This document shows positions 31,220 to 40,307 of a DNA stretch of 64,000 nt, piece after piece. The DNA comes from Actinomycetes bacterium (lineage in GTDB: Bacteria; Actinomycetota; Coriobacteriia; WRKU01; WQUG01): NCBI GenBank assembly GCA_031272275.1, contig JAISUC010000009.1, positions 1 through 64,000 of the forward strand. The letters are read 5' to 3'. The notes below the pieces were generated by a model. That model did not search any database. It was not told the DNA's origin and saw nothing but the letters and a program-made list of their open reading frames with translations. Each line of letters begins with the position of its first letter. The stretch's first letter is position 1. The position numbers and the translations under genes were made by a program.

Positions 31220-32188
31220 ATGTCTGATGTGAACATAGGGCCTGCAGTTGGGGCGGAAGTGTCGTCCGAGGGTCCCGGCACCCCGATCGAGGTTTTGCGG
31301 GTCGAGGGTCTGGAAGTGGCGTTCAGCCGCTACGGAAAGGGCTGGTCGCGGGACCGACTGAAGGTCATCAGCAACCTGAACCTGACCGTGCGATCCGGTG
31401 AAATCGTCGCCGTCGCCGGTTCCAGCGGCTCGGGGAAAAGCTTGCTGGCGCATGCGGTGCTGGGAATCCTGCCCCGCAATGCGCACACTTCCGGCCGCAT
31501 CAACTTTATGGGCAAGGCGTTGACACCCGCGCGGCTGAAAAAACTGCGCGGCACGCGTATCGCGTTCGTTCCGCAATCGGTCGAGTACCTGGATCCGCTG
31601 ATGCGGGTGGGTCGGCAGATCTCGCCCGACCGCCAGGCCGTATTGGCCGCGTTCGAGCGCTACCGGCTGGATCCGTCCGTGGCCGAGCTGTACCCGCATC
31701 AACTGTCGGGCGGTATGGCGCGCCGCGTGCTGGTGGCCAGTGCCGTCGTGGGTGACCCGCAGCTGATAGTCGCCGACGAGCCCACCCCCGGCATGAGCAA
31801 GGAACTGGCTGATAAAGCCATGAAGCATTTCCGCGATCTGGCGGATGCCGGGGTCGCGGTCCTGCTGATTACGCACGATATCGACCTGGCGTTGGGGTAT
31901 GCCGACCGGGTGGCGGTCTTTTATGCCGGCACCACGGTTGAAACCGCGCCCGCAGACGACTTTGATGCGCGCGAGCGATTGCGCCATCCCTGGTCACAGG
32001 CGTTGTGGCAGGCCATCCCCGCCAACGGGTTTCAGCCGACCCCGGGACACCAGCCCTATGCCGGTCGCCTGCCCCAAGGGTGCCTGTACGCCCCGCGATG
32101 TCCGCGTAAAGGGCATGACTGCGGGCATCATGCTCCCCCGACCGTAACTATCCGTGGAGGAGAGGTGAGTTGCTGTTATGCATCTTAG
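31220..32188 (+). CDS. Peptide/nickel-type ABC transporter ATP-binding protein, NikD/DppD-like
   Basis: The 322-residue ATPase has Walker A AGSSGSGKSLL (near residue 70), signature LSGGMARRVLVASAVV, Walker B LIVADEPTPG and switch LLITHDIDLA. The C-terminal oligopeptide-transporter extension with CLYAPRCPRKGHDC is present; in relatives this cysteine cluster can hold a [4Fe-4S] group. It starts 6 bp after the permease gene and overlaps the next ATPase gene by 11 bp. The Q-loop FVPQSVEYLDPLMRVG is typical. Confidence 0.9.
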   Translation: MSDVNIGPAVGAEVSSEGPGTPIEVLRVEGLEVAFSRYGKGWSRDRLKVISNLNLTVRSGEIVAVAGSSGSGKSLLAHAVLGILPRNAHTSGRINFMGKALTPARLKKLRGTRIAFVPQSVEYLDPLMRVGRQISPDRQAVLAAFERYRLDPSVAELYPHQLSGGMARRVLVASAVVGDPQLIVADEPTPGMSKELADKAMKHFRDLADAGVAVLLITHDIDLALGYADRVAVFYAGTTVETAPADDFDARERLRHPWSQALWQAIPANGFQPTPGHQPYAGRLPQGCLYAPRCPRKGHDCGHHAPPTVTIRGGEVSCCYAS

Positions 32189-32789
32189 TGCGCAGAACGT
32201 GAGCTTTGGATACCGGCGGGAACGCCGGGTGTTGAACGGGCTGGATTTCTGCATTCGGGCAGGCGAGCGAGTCGCCCTGACCGGGCCGTCCGGTTGCGGG
32301 AAAAGCACGCTGTCGCAGCTGTTGGCGGGCTATTTGCGTCCCCAGTCCGGACAGGTGACGTTGGGCGGGGATGCGCTGCCGCATGCAGGCTACAGCCCCG
32401 TGCAGCTGATCTACCAGCACCCTGAACGCGCGATAAATCCGCGCTGGCGCTTGCGGCGGACGCTGCACGAATCGTGGCATCCCGATGCGCAGTTTCTGGA
32501 TACGATGGGGATTGCGCCCGAATGGTTGGAGCGCTATCCGGTCGAGTTGTCCGGAGGCGAGATCCAGCGGTTCTGTATTGCGCGGGCGCTGGCGCCACAG
32601 ACGCGGTTTTTGATAGCCGACGAGATGACGACGATGCTCGACATGGTGACGCAGGCGCAAATCTGGGAGTGCGTGTTGGAACAGGTCACCGCGCGCGGAC
32701 TGGGGCTGCTGGTCGTGACGCATTCCGAGGGGCTGGCGCGTCGCACCTGTGACCGAGTGGTGGATTTCCGCGAGCTGACCGCAGGCTGA
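32178..32789 (+). CDS. Peptide/nickel-type ABC transporter ATP-binding protein, NikE-like
   Basis: The 203-residue second ATPase of the operon shows TGPSGCGKSTLSQLLAG (Walker A), YQHPERAINPRW (Q-loop), LSGGEIQRFCIARAL (signature) and FLIADEMTTMLD (Walker B). It is shorter than DppF and lacks the C-terminal oligopeptide extension, as in NikE. The ATG start overlaps the end of the preceding gene. It is the last gene of the operon; repeat-rich DNA follows. Confidence 0.9.
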   Translation: MHLSAQNVSFGYRRERRVLNGLDFCIRAGERVALTGPSGCGKSTLSQLLAGYLRPQSGQVTLGGDALPHAGYSPVQLIYQHPERAINPRWRLRRTLHESWHPDAQFLDTMGIAPEWLERYPVELSGGEIQRFCIARALAPQTRFLIADEMTTMLDMVTQAQIWECVLEQVTARGLGLLVVTHSEGLARRTCDRVVDFRELTAG

Positions 32790-32828
32790 TCCCGCGCGGC
32801 AACCCACCGGGCGGGTGCACCCTACTCA

Positions 32829-33155
32829 CGTCATTGCGGGGGCGGCGTTCTTTGCCGCCCGTGGCAATACATGCGGGCAGGCTTATGCCCGCCCGGACCA
32901 ATGACTCGACGGCGCCGTTTTGTAGCGCGGGATGCGCACAAAACGTAAACCCGCGCCGCCTCGAGTTTATTAGCTCGCGAAACGACCAAACCCGTCGTCC
33001 CGCTCACGGGCGGCACGGAGTGCCGCGCTACAGGGGTTTCCTCAATCGAAACTTCATTGCCTGACTTTCGACCGGGCTGTAGGTATTGGTATATCGAATG
33101 CAATTGCAGGACGCCTCGTAGCGCGCCACTCCTGTGGCGCTGTGGCGGCGGGAGC
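32829..33155. repeat. Cluster of family B and C intergenic repeats
   Basis: The 525-bp gap before yebC is mostly repeats. A family C-like unit (32829-32895) ends with ATGCGGGCAGG and GCCCGCCC arms, shared with 54093-54129. Family B pieces are CTCGACGGCGCCGTTTTG (32905), GCGGCACGGAGTGCCGCGC (33010-33028, inverse of 9418-9437) and GCAATTGCAGGACGCC with GTAGCGCGCCACTCC (33100-33133). A TATACT box at 33267-33272 may serve yebC. No gene is seen. Confidence 0.65.
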
Positions 33156-33314
33156 CGCCACACAATGATTCCCGGCGTGTATAGTGCGACGGGGGCATGA
33201 AGAAGACGCGCAATCTCCAGTTGCAGGTTCGGTGACGTCGACAGGTTCTGTGTCGGCGGGCAATTGTATACTGTTAGGGACGTAACGCCAGCAGACACCT
33301 GAGAGGAACACATT

Positions 33315-34070
33315 ATGTCCGGTCACAGTAAATGGGCGACCACGAAACATCGCAAAGCCGCACAGGACAAGAAACGCAGCGCGCTGTTCGGGAAGCTCAC
33401 CAAAGTCATCTTCGTCGCCGCCAAAGAGGGCGACCCGAATCCCGATAACAACGCGGCCTTGGCAGCCGCCATCGCCAAGGCGAAAAGCTACTCGCTCCCC
33501 AAGGACAAAATTGAGGCCGCCATCGCAAAGGCCTCGGGTGCCGGATCGGACGGCGCCGTCTGGGACGAAGTCGTCTATGAGGGCTACGGTCCCGCCGGCG
33601 TGGCGGTCTATGTCGAGACCCTGACCGACAACCGCAACCGCACCGCCGCCGATGTGCGCAGCGCGTTTTCCAAACACGGCGGAAATTTGGGCACCACCGG
33701 CTCGGTTGCATTCCAATTCGAGCGCAAGGGTGAAATTGTGGTCGAACGCGCCGCCGATTTCGACGAGGACGAGTTCATGCTGGCGGTGGCGGACGCAGGC
33801 GGCGACGATTACGAGGTGGGCGACGAGGAGGTCGTCGTCTATACGGCTCCCACCGACGTGATGGCCGTCAAAAAAGGCCTGGAGGACGCAGGGGTCAACG
33901 TACGCGGCGCCGACCTGGTGATGGAGCCGGTCAACGCCCAGCCCATTGACACCGCAGACGCCAAAAAGGTCATGCGCCTGATTGATCGCCTGGAGGAATT
34001 CGAGGACGTCCAAAACGTCTATCACACTATGGATCTGTCCGACGACCAGCTGGCGGAACTGGACGAATAG
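33315..34070 (+). CDS. yebC: YebC/PmpR family regulatory protein
   Basis: This full-length 251-residue member begins with the invariant MSGHSKWATTKHRKAAQDKKR and has the family motifs KSYSLPKDKIEAAIAKA, EGYGPAGVAVYVETLTDNRNRT and FSKHGGNLGTTGSVAFQF. YebC proteins act as transcription factors or, as shown more recently in some bacteria, help ribosomes through difficult sequences. The start has GAGAGGAA upstream. It heads the yebC-ruvC-ruvA-ruvB cluster, a widespread order, and ends 3 bp before ruvC. Confidence 0.96.
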   Translation: MSGHSKWATTKHRKAAQDKKRSALFGKLTKVIFVAAKEGDPNPDNNAALAAAIAKAKSYSLPKDKIEAAIAKASGAGSDGAVWDEVVYEGYGPAGVAVYVETLTDNRNRTAADVRSAFSKHGGNLGTTGSVAFQFERKGEIVVERAADFDEDEFMLAVADAGGDDYEVGDEEVVVYTAPTDVMAVKKGLEDAGVNVRGADLVMEPVNAQPIDTADAKKVMRLIDRLEEFEDVQNVYHTMDLSDDQLAELDE

Positions 34071-34073
34071 CCC

Positions 34074-34556
34074 ATGCGCGTGCTGGGAATAGATCCCGGA
34101 TTGGTGCACACCGGCTGGGGTGTGATTGACAGCTCCGGGGCGAGTACGTCCCGCGCCGTCGCTTATGGGGTTATCGATACCCGCAGTTCGGACCCCTTGA
34201 GCACGCGTTTGGATGCGATTTATTCCGGTATCGTGTCGGTGATTGAACGCTATCGACCGGACGCCGCCGCGCTGGAAAGCGTCTATTTCGGACTGAATGC
34301 GAAAACCGCACTCAGCTTGGGTCAGGCGCGTGCCGCGGCCATTCTGGCGACTGCGCGGCGCGGGCTCACGCTGGGCGAATACCCGCCTGCGACCATCAAG
34401 AACGTCGTCGTGGGACAGGGGCGCGCAGAAAAGGAACAGGTCGCCTATATGGTGCGCATGCTGTTGGGCTTGGACCACGAACCGCATCCCGACCATGCCA
34501 GCGACGCGCTGGCGGCCGCCATCACACACCTGACGATGACGCGGGTGGTGGCATGA
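34074..34556 (+). CDS. ruvC: Holliday junction resolvase RuvC
   Basis: The 160-residue endonuclease cleaves Holliday junctions. Catalytic acidic residues are seen in RVLGIDPGLVHTGWGV (Asp 7), LESVYFGLN (Glu) and HASDALAAAITH (two Asp). The cluster order yebC-ruvC-ruvA-ruvB supports it. A diverged family A copy (34136-34154) encodes GASTSRA near residues 22-28, a variable hairpin in the family. The stop overlaps the ruvA start. Confidence 0.95.
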   Translation: MRVLGIDPGLVHTGWGVIDSSGASTSRAVAYGVIDTRSSDPLSTRLDAIYSGIVSVIERYRPDAAALESVYFGLNAKTALSLGQARAAAILATARRGLTLGEYPPATIKNVVVGQGRAEKEQVAYMVRMLLGLDHEPHPDHASDALAAAITHLTMTRVVA

Positions 34557-35164
34557 TAGCCTTTCTGGCGGGACGACTGGCGGCGAAATCGGGCGACGGG
34601 CTGGTGCTCGAGGTCAACGGCATCGGCTATCAGCTGCACGCCGGCACGCGCACCCTGTCGACCCTGCCGGCAGCCGGCGAAGAGCTGCTGCTGTATACCT
34701 TTATGCAGGTCCGCGAAAACGAGGTCGCGCTGTACGGTTTCGCCGACGAGGCGGAAAAACGCGCCTTTTTGACATTAATAGAAGTATCGGGAGTGGGTCC
34801 CAAGGTCGCCTTGGCCATATTGTCCACTTTAACCCCCGAGCTGCTGACCAATGCGGTGGCAACCGAGGATATCGCCCTGTTGTCATCCGTTCCCGGGGTG
34901 GGTAAAAAGACCGCACAACGACTGGCGTTGGAACTCGCGGGCAAACTGACGCCGTTGTTGAGCCCGGACGGTGCCGCCCCGAAACCGACCGGCGGTACCG
35001 CCGCTGCGCCGACTGCGGCAAATCCGGTGGCAGAGGCGCAGGCGGCACTGTTCAGCATGGGCTTTTCCGCCGCTGAAATCGCCGAAGCTTTGTCGGGGGC
35101 AGACAGTGCCGCCGACACGCAGGCATTGCTGCGGCATGCCTTGGCGCGATTGGGTGGTGTCTGA
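34553..35164 (+). CDS. ruvA: Holliday junction branch migration protein RuvA
   Basis: The 203-residue junction-binding subunit has domain [29 protein letters not shown], two helix-hairpin-helix motifs ([35 protein letters not shown]) and a C-terminal domain III ([18 protein letters not shown]) that contacts RuvB. An Ala/Thr/Pro-rich linker joins II and III. The start ATG overlaps the ruvC stop by 4 bp and the stop overlaps the ruvB start, so all three are translationally coupled. Confidence 0.96.
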   Translation: MIAFLAGRLAAKSGDGLVLEVNGIGYQLHAGTRTLSTLPAAGEELLLYTFMQVRENEVALYGFADEAEKRAFLTLIEVSGVGPKVALAILSTLTPELLTNAVATEDIALLSSVPGVGKKTAQRLALELAGKLTPLLSPDGAAPKPTGGTAAAPTAANPVAEAQAALFSMGFSAAEIAEALSGADSAADTQALLRHALARLGGV

Positions 35165-36225
35165 TGACACCGACCTGGGAGGCAGACGAGCGCATTGTGG
35201 ACGCCGCCGCGACCGAAACCGGTCCCGAGGCGGAACTGGAGGTAACGCTCCGCCCGCAACTGTTGCGCGATTATAAAGGGCAGACGCGCGTCAAGGAAAA
35301 TCTGGAGGTTCTGATTCAGGCGGCGCTGCAACGCGAGGAGCCGCTGGATCACATGCTGTTGTCCGGTCCCCCGGGATTAGGTAAAACAACGCTGGCAACG
35401 GTCGTTGCAAACGAACTGGGTGTGACCATCCGGCAAACTGCCGGTCCCGCCATCGAGCGTTCCGGAGACCTGGCTGCGGTGCTTTCGAACCTCGAGGCGG
35501 GCGATGTGTTGTTCATCGACGAGATACACCGTCTGTCGCGCGCGGTCGAAGAGGTGCTGTATTCGGCGATGGAGGATTTCACGTTGGATATCATCATCGG
35601 CAAGGGCCCGGCTGCGCGTTCCATCACACTGGATCTGAAGCCCTTCACGCTGATTGGTGCCACCACGCGTACGGCGCTGTTGTCCGGTCCGCTGCGTGAT
35701 CGCTTCGGGATACATTTCAGGCTGGATTACTATTGCCCCGAGGAACTACAGGAAATCGTTCAGCGCAGTGCCGCCATCCTGGAAGTCGTGATCGATGATC
35801 AGGCAGCCGCCGAAATCGCCCGGCGCAGCCGTGGTACCCCGCGTCTGGCAAACCGTCTGTTGAAACGGGTGCGCGATTATGCACAGGTTCGCCACGGCGG
35901 GGTTATCAACGAGGATGTGGCGGCAGAGGCGCTGAGTTTCTTTGAGGTCGACAGCTTGGGTCTGGATTGGATGGATGTGAAGATTCTCTCGACCCTGACG
36001 CAGACCTTTGCGGGGAGACCGGTGGGTTTGACGACGCTCGCAAATGCGACCGGCGAGGAAGCAGACACGCTGGAGGATGTGTACGAGCCCTATTTGTTGC
36101 AGCTGGGCTTACTTGCACGCACGCCCAAGGGACGGGTTGCGACAGCACGCGCCTATCAGCACTTGAACATCCCCGTACCGGCGCAGCTTGCATCTGATGC
36201 GCAGTTGCCCCTAGACATTCCGTAA
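35164..36225 (+). CDS. ruvB: Holliday junction branch migration ATPase RuvB
   Basis: The 353-residue AAA+ helicase motor of the RuvAB complex has [18 protein letters not shown], Walker [12 protein letters not shown] (near residue 68), Walker [12 protein letters not shown], sensor [18 protein letters not shown] and the winged-helix C-terminus ([30 protein letters not shown]). The start ATG 35164 uses the last base of the ruvA stop. It closes the ruv cluster; no clear terminator follows before csp. Confidence 0.97.
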   Translation: MTPTWEADERIVDAAATETGPEAELEVTLRPQLLRDYKGQTRVKENLEVLIQAALQREEPLDHMLLSGPPGLGKTTLATVVANELGVTIRQTAGPAIERSGDLAAVLSNLEAGDVLFIDEIHRLSRAVEEVLYSAMEDFTLDIIIGKGPAARSITLDLKPFTLIGATTRTALLSGPLRDRFGIHFRLDYYCPEELQEIVQRSAAILEVVIDDQAAAEIARRSRGTPRLANRLLKRVRDYAQVRHGGVINEDVAAEALSFFEVDSLGLDWMDVKILSTLTQTFAGRPVGLTTLANATGEEADTLEDVYEPYLLQLGLLARTPKGRVATARAYQHLNIPVPAQLASDAQLPLDIP

Positions 36226-36304
36226 TTGCGCGCGAGACCCCCTTAACTATTCCTGCTGCGTCAAGGGTCAGCATAACGGGGCTGTGACCTGCGGAAACGT
36301 ATAT

Positions 36305-36336
36305 TTGACTTTTCGTCGCGGATTTTGTGGTATACT
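36305..36336 (+). promoter_or_regulatory. Candidate promoter of the cold-shock gene
   Basis: TTGACT (36305-36310) and TATACT (36331-36336) are separated by 20 bp, longer than usual. The mRNA would have a leader of about 90 nt with small hairpins (for example GGGGCGTAAG/TTCGCCTC near 36373), in keeping with the structured 5' leaders of csp genes. Confidence 0.5.
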
Positions 36337-36432
36337 GACGCGGCTATCGCATAAGCGTTAGCATGGGTTTGCGGGGCGTAAGTTCGCCTCGCGTGTGTGA
36401 AGTTCCCGCGGGGAACAGAAAGCAGGAGAGGC

Positions 36433-36639
36433 ATGGCTACTGGGAAAGTGAAATGGTTCAATCCGGACAAGGGCTACGGCTTTATCGAGCAGGAGGGTGG
36501 CGAGGATCTCTTCGTGCACTTTTCCGAAATCCAAATGGATGGGTTTAAGACGCTCGAGGAAGGCCAGGAGGTCAACTTTGATGTGACCACCGGTCGCAAC
36601 GGCAAGGACCAGGCCAGCAACGTTACGAAGGCTGACTAG
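36433..36639 (+). CDS. Cold-shock domain protein, CspA family
   Basis: This 68-residue OB-fold RNA chaperone carries RNP1 KGYGFI (near residue 16) and RNP2 LFVHF (near residue 28), plus the family start [17 protein letters not shown]. It melts RNA secondary structure at low temperature or in fast growth. ATG 36433 follows GCAGGAGAGGC. It is monocistronic: own promoter, long leader and a strong terminator 32 bp after the stop. Confidence 0.96.
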   Translation: MATGKVKWFNPDKGYGFIEQEGGEDLFVHFSEIQMDGFKTLEEGQEVNFDVTTGRNGKDQASNVTKAD

Positions 36640-36670
36640 TCGACGTAGTGTTGCCGGAAACACCACCAGG

Positions 36671-36703
36671 AAGGAGGGCCGCGAAAAGCGGCCCTCCTTT
36701 TTT
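36671..36703 (+). terminator. Strong terminator after csp
   Basis: AAGGAGGGCCGC, loop GAAAA, GCGGCCCTCC and a run of T. A textbook intrinsic terminator 32 bp past the csp stop. The T run merges with the left end of a family D repeat. Confidence 0.92.
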
Positions 36704-36837
36704 AATCGCGCCTGCTGTCCGTCTGTGCGGCGCATGACTCGACTTGCGTATTTCAATACGCGGCGCTCGCCATCCATCCACACAGACGAAAACCAGGCGC
36801 GATTAAAATCTATGGTGCTGTCCGTCTGTGCGGCGCA
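36701..36837. repeat. Family D repeat with flanking inverted and direct repeats
   Basis: TTTAATCGCGCCTG (36701-36714) is inverted as CAGGCGCGATTAAA at 36794-36807, and GTCTGTG (36721) as CACAGAC at 36781. Inside is the family D unit TCCGTCT...GACTCGAC...GCGTATTTCAATACGC (36718-36780). Its head (GCTGTCCGTCTGTGCGGCGCA) recurs directly at 36817-36837. It resembles a small hairpin-type mobile repeat. Confidence 0.65.
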
Positions 36838-36866
36838 AGTCTAACGTGATTGCTACAATGAACGCT

Positions 36867-37595
36867 ATGGATTTATTGGGGCACATAACAACGCGGCAAT
36901 CGATTCGCAAATACGACGACAAAGACGTCGACGATTTGTTGCGTAAACACATTCTGGAATTTGCGGCACAGACCGAACGGCTGCGCCCCGAACTGGGCAT
37001 CACGGTCGAAATCGCCGATGCGGGGCGCATGCGGACGATGGGTGGGGGACGTGCCCCTTATGCGCTCAGTCTGTTTTCGGATGAGGGCTCCTGCCGTCTG
37101 GTGAACGCCGGTTTCATCGGACAACAGCTGGACCTGTATCTGGCGTCACGCGGGCTGGGTGCGTGTTGGTTGGCGGGAGCAAAGCCCACCGGGGCCGAGC
37201 GCGACGGGCACGATTTTGTGATTGCCCTGGGCTTCGGCTGGCCGCGCGGTAAACTGCAGCGGGCTCCCGAAGCAATCCGCAGAAAGCCGCTTGCTGCGAT
37301 ATCTGCCGGCAGCGACCCCCGAATCGAGTACGCGCGTCTGGCGCCGTCTGCCCGCAACATGCAGAACTGGTTTTTCGAGGCCGCACCGTCGGGAGACGCC
37401 ATACACGTGTTTCGCCGACAGATGGGTGCGGTCATGGAACGGCTGTGGGCGCGCCTGAACTATATCGATTGCGGCATCGCGATGTGTCATTTGTGGTTGG
37501 CCAGCCGCGCGCTGGATTTGCCTTTCCGCTTTCGCGTGCTGTTTGGACCGGCGGCACCGGCGCGCGAAGGCTACGAGTATATTTGCACGGTATAG
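36867..37595 (+). CDS. Nitroreductase-family flavoprotein
   Basis: This protein of about 242 residues has the nitroreductase fold in a duplicated/TM-nitroreductase arrangement: TTRQSIRKYDDKDVDD (FMN-phosphate binding region), FIGQQLDLYLASRGLGACWLAG and, near the end, RLAPSARNMQNWFFE. It probably reduces an unknown substrate with FMN and NAD(P)H. TACAAT (36854-36859) ends 7 nt before ATG 36867, and no Shine-Dalgarno is present, so a leaderless start at 36867 is preferred; ATG 36858 is in frame but overlaps the -10 box. Confidence 0.8.
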   Translation: MDLLGHITTRQSIRKYDDKDVDDLLRKHILEFAAQTERLRPELGITVEIADAGRMRTMGGGRAPYALSLFSDEGSCRLVNAGFIGQQLDLYLASRGLGACWLAGAKPTGAERDGHDFVIALGFGWPRGKLQRAPEAIRRKPLAAISAGSDPRIEYARLAPSARNMQNWFFEAAPSGDAIHVFRRQMGAVMERLWARLNYIDCGIAMCHLWLASRALDLPFRFRVLFGPAAPAREGYEYICTV

Positions 37596-37676
37596 CACGG
37601 TTTAGCACTCGCGCGCAGTAGCACGCGCAGTGCGGTACCACCCGCCCCGACACGCCCCGACTGAAAGGATCCGACC

Positions 37677-38780
37677 CTGACTGAACGACTGCATACCTCC
37701 CCACGCGCGGACGGATTTCGCATGCCCGGCGAGTTCGAGCCCCACGACGGCTGCTATCTGATATGGCCCGAACGCTCGGACAATTGGCGCAACGGCGCCA
37801 AACCCGCCCAGCGCGTTTTTGCACAGGTCGCCGCCGCCATCGCACGCTTCGAGCCGGTCACGATGCTGGTCAGTGCCGCACAATACGCCCATGCCCGGGA
37901 CGTACTCCCCCCGATTGTCCGGGTCGTCGAATGCACGACCAACGACAGCTGGGTGCGCGATTGCGGACCGACCTTTGTGGTGGACGCGGGCGGCAACAGG
38001 CGCGGCGTGGATTGGGAGTTTAATGCCTGGGGCGGCTTGGTCGACGGGGCGTATTTTCCCTGGGACGCCGATGACGCGGTTGCGTGCAAAGTCTGCGAAC
38101 TGGAGGGTGCCGACCGCTATCGCACGGACGGCTTCGTCCTGGAGGGCGGCAGCATTCACGTCGATGGTCAAGGCACGCTGATTACGACCGAGGAGTGTCT
38201 GTTGTCACCGGGGCGCAATCCGCAGCTGTCGCGCGCTGACATCGAGCAGCACCTGCGCGATTATCTGGCGGTCGAGACTATCATCTGGCTGCGGCGCGGG
38301 ATTTATCTGGACGAGACCAACGGGCATGTCGACAACATCGTGAACTATGTGCGCCCGGGCGAGGTCGTGTTGGCATGGACCGACGACACCGATGACCCGC
38401 AGTACGAAATCAGCGCGGAATGCCTGCAGATTTTGCAGTCGGCGCGTGATGCGCGCGGACGGCAGCTGACGGTGCACAAGCTGCACGTCCCGGCACCGGT
38501 GCTGATTACGGAAGAGGAAAGCCGCGGCGTGGACGCGGTTGCAGGGACTCTGCCGCGCCGGCCGGGGGATCGTATGGCAGCCAGCTATGTGAACTATTAC
38601 ACGGCAAATGGCGCCGTCGTGATGCCGACCTTTGACGATCCGCATGATGCTGGGGCGGTCGATTTACTGGCGCGCCTGTATCCCGATCGCGCAATCGTGC
38701 CCATTTCTGCGCGCGAGATCCTGTTGGGGGGCGGCAATATCCACTGTATCACCCAACAGGTCCCCTCAGCGTGCAGCTGA
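37677..38780 (+). CDS. aguA: Agmatine deiminase, probable CTG start
   Basis: The enzyme hydrolyses agmatine to N-carbamoylputrescine and ammonia (porphyromonas-type peptidyl-arginine deiminase fold). Landmarks are [63 protein letters not shown] and the catalytic Cys in [11 protein letters not shown]. The conserved N-terminal [14 protein letters not shown] begins upstream of the first ATG (37722). In-frame CTG 37677 sits 7 nt after AAAGGA and no ATG/GTG/TTG is available, so CTG is the likely start, giving 367 residues. A family A repeat (37896-37911) encodes ARDVLPPI. No polyamine genes are adjacent. Confidence 0.87.
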   Translation: MTERLHTSPRADGFRMPGEFEPHDGCYLIWPERSDNWRNGAKPAQRVFAQVAAAIARFEPVTMLVSAAQYAHARDVLPPIVRVVECTTNDSWVRDCGPTFVVDAGGNRRGVDWEFNAWGGLVDGAYFPWDADDAVACKVCELEGADRYRTDGFVLEGGSIHVDGQGTLITTEECLLSPGRNPQLSRADIEQHLRDYLAVETIIWLRRGIYLDETNGHVDNIVNYVRPGEVVLAWTDDTDDPQYEISAECLQILQSARDARGRQLTVHKLHVPAPVLITEEESRGVDAVAGTLPRRPGDRMAASYVNYYTANGAVVMPTFDDPHDAGAVDLLARLYPDRAIVPISAREILLGGGNIHCITQQVPSACS

Positions 38781-38842
38781 CGGGGCAAGTCCGCGTCGTT
38801 TCGCGGTGACCGGCACCACCTGTGTGTGATGGCATACCATCA

Positions 38843-38848
38843 CTTATA
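38843..38848 (+). promoter_or_regulatory. -10 box of the ACP-wecB-MBOAT operon
   Basis: TATAAT 54 bp upstream of the ACP start. No clear -35 box; GATGGCATACCATC just upstream is a short dyad. Confidence 0.45.
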
Positions 38849-38901
38849 ATCAAGCACGTGGCAAGCGCAAAGTAGGGAAAACAAAGAAGAGGGGGAGTTG
38901 C

Positions 38902-39147
38902 ATGAGCGTCAAGGATGAACTGAGGGAATGGATACGCGGGCACTTCAACATCGGGGATGACCCCGATTATACCGACGACGCGGATATTTTTGACTTGGGA
39001 TTCGTTGACAGCTTTGGCGCGGTCGAAATCATCGATCACATCGAAACCACGCACGGCGTCGAAATCACCCAGCGCGACATTGTGGTGCACGGCATGAAGA
39101 CACTGGATGAAATTGCAGGCGTCGTGGAGGGGAAACTGAACACATGA
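38902..39147 (+). CDS. Acyl carrier protein
   Basis: The 81-residue acidic helical protein carries the phosphopantetheine attachment motif DLGFVDSFGAVEIIDHIE (Ser near residue 38), variant of the usual DSL. GGGGGAG precedes the ATG. It overlaps wecB by 4 bp (ATGA), and the MBOAT acyltransferase follows, so it is probably a dedicated carrier (as DltC is for DltB) rather than the fatty acid ACP. The activating ligase is not in the window. Confidence 0.88.
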   Translation: MSVKDELREWIRGHFNIGDDPDYTDDADIFDLGFVDSFGAVEIIDHIETTHGVEITQRDIVVHGMKTLDEIAGVVEGKLNT

Positions 39148-40307
39148 AATGGCTTTCCGTTGTGGGCGCACGCCCGAACTTCATCAAAATCGCCCCGTTT
39201 TGCCGCGCGATCGAGGCACATAACGCCGCGCTGAGCCCGCGTGACCGTGCGCGGCGGATCGAACACGTGCTGGTGCACACCGGTCAGCACTATGACGACC
39301 GTATGTCGCACGCATTTTTCACGGCACTCGACATCCCGCGCGCCGACCTGAACCTGAACATCGGCAGCGGCAGTCACGGCGAACAGGTCGGGCGCACCAT
39401 GATCGAATTCGAACCGGTGCTCGCCCGCATCAACCCCGACCTGGTGATAGTCGTAGGCGACGTCAACGCGACCTTGGCCTGCAGCGTCACCGCGCGCAAA
39501 CAGGGCATCCCGGTCGCCCACATCGAGGCCGGCCTGCGCAGTCATGACATGGGCATGCCCGAGGAAATCAACCGCATCGTCACCGACAGCGTGAGCGACA
39601 TCCTGTTGACTCCCGATCATCTGGCGGACGAAAACCTGCGCCACGAGGGGCACACAGACGACCAAATCCGCTTCGTCGGAAACATCATGATCGACACCCT
39701 GGAACGCGAACGCGCGCGTGCGACGGGGCTTAACACCCAGCGCATGGTCGCAGAAAACCTGATGGCCGACCAAACCGACAAAAGTCACGACCTGCGCGAC
39801 GACGCATTCGCGGTCATCACGCTGCACCGGCCGTCGAACGTCGACGACCAAACCAAACTGAAACACATCGTCGAGCTGCTGCATTTCTGGTCCCAGCAAC
39901 ACCTGCCGCTGGTCTGGCCCATCCACCCCCGCACGCTGAAAAACATCAGCCGCGCCGGCTGGCTGCGCCGTCTGCTGGACGAGCCGCGCATCCTGTTGAC
40001 GCGACCACTGGACTATCACGGCATGCTGAACCTGAACGCGCACTGCCGCCTGATACTGACCGACAGCGGCGGCCTACAGGAAGAATGCTGCGTCCTGGGC
40101 ACCCCCTGCGTGACGCTCCGCGATAACACCGAACGCCCCATCACGCTGACCGATAACGGCGGCACGAACCGCTTGACCGACATCGACGGCCTGCCCAAGG
40201 CGCTGCATACGGCACTGAACGCGCCGCGCGAACCCTTTACCCCCGAACTCTGGGACGGTAGGACGGCACCGCGCATCGTCGACGAACTGATGCAGGCGGC
40301 CGACTGA
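39144..40307 (+). CDS. wecB: UDP-N-acetylglucosamine 2-epimerase (non-hydrolysing)
   Basis: The 387-residue enzyme interconverts UDP-GlcNAc and UDP-ManNAc for surface polysaccharides. Family features are VVGARPNFIKIAPF, HTGQHYDDRMS, VVVGDVNATLA, HIEAGLRSHDMGMPEEINR, ITLHRPSNVDD and TDSGGLQEECCVLGTPCVTLRDNTERP. The start overlaps the ACP stop and its stop overlaps the MBOAT start. The coupling with ACP and MBOAT suggests one product containing an acylated amino-sugar polymer. Confidence 0.93.
   Translation: MKWLSVVGARPNFIKIAPFCRAIEAHNAALSPRDRARRIEHVLVHTGQHYDDRMSHAFFTALDIPRADLNLNIGSGSHGEQVGRTMIEFEPVLARINPDLVIVVGDVNATLACSVTARKQGIPVAHIEAGLRSHDMGMPEEINRIVTDSVSDILLTPDHLADENLRHEGHTDDQIRFVGNIMIDTLERERARATGLNTQRMVAENLMADQTDKSHDLRDDAFAVITLHRPSNVDDQTKLKHIVELLHFWSQQHLPLVWPIHPRTLKNISRAGWLRRLLDEPRILLTRPLDYHGMLNLNAHCRLILTDSGGLQEECCVLGTPCVTLRDNTERPITLTDNGGTNRLTDIDGLPKALHTALNAPREPFTPELWDGRTAPRIVDELMQAAD

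Noticed and set aside
36226-36300. Terminator searched for after ruvB
   Set aside because: No convincing stem with a T run was found before the csp promoter.
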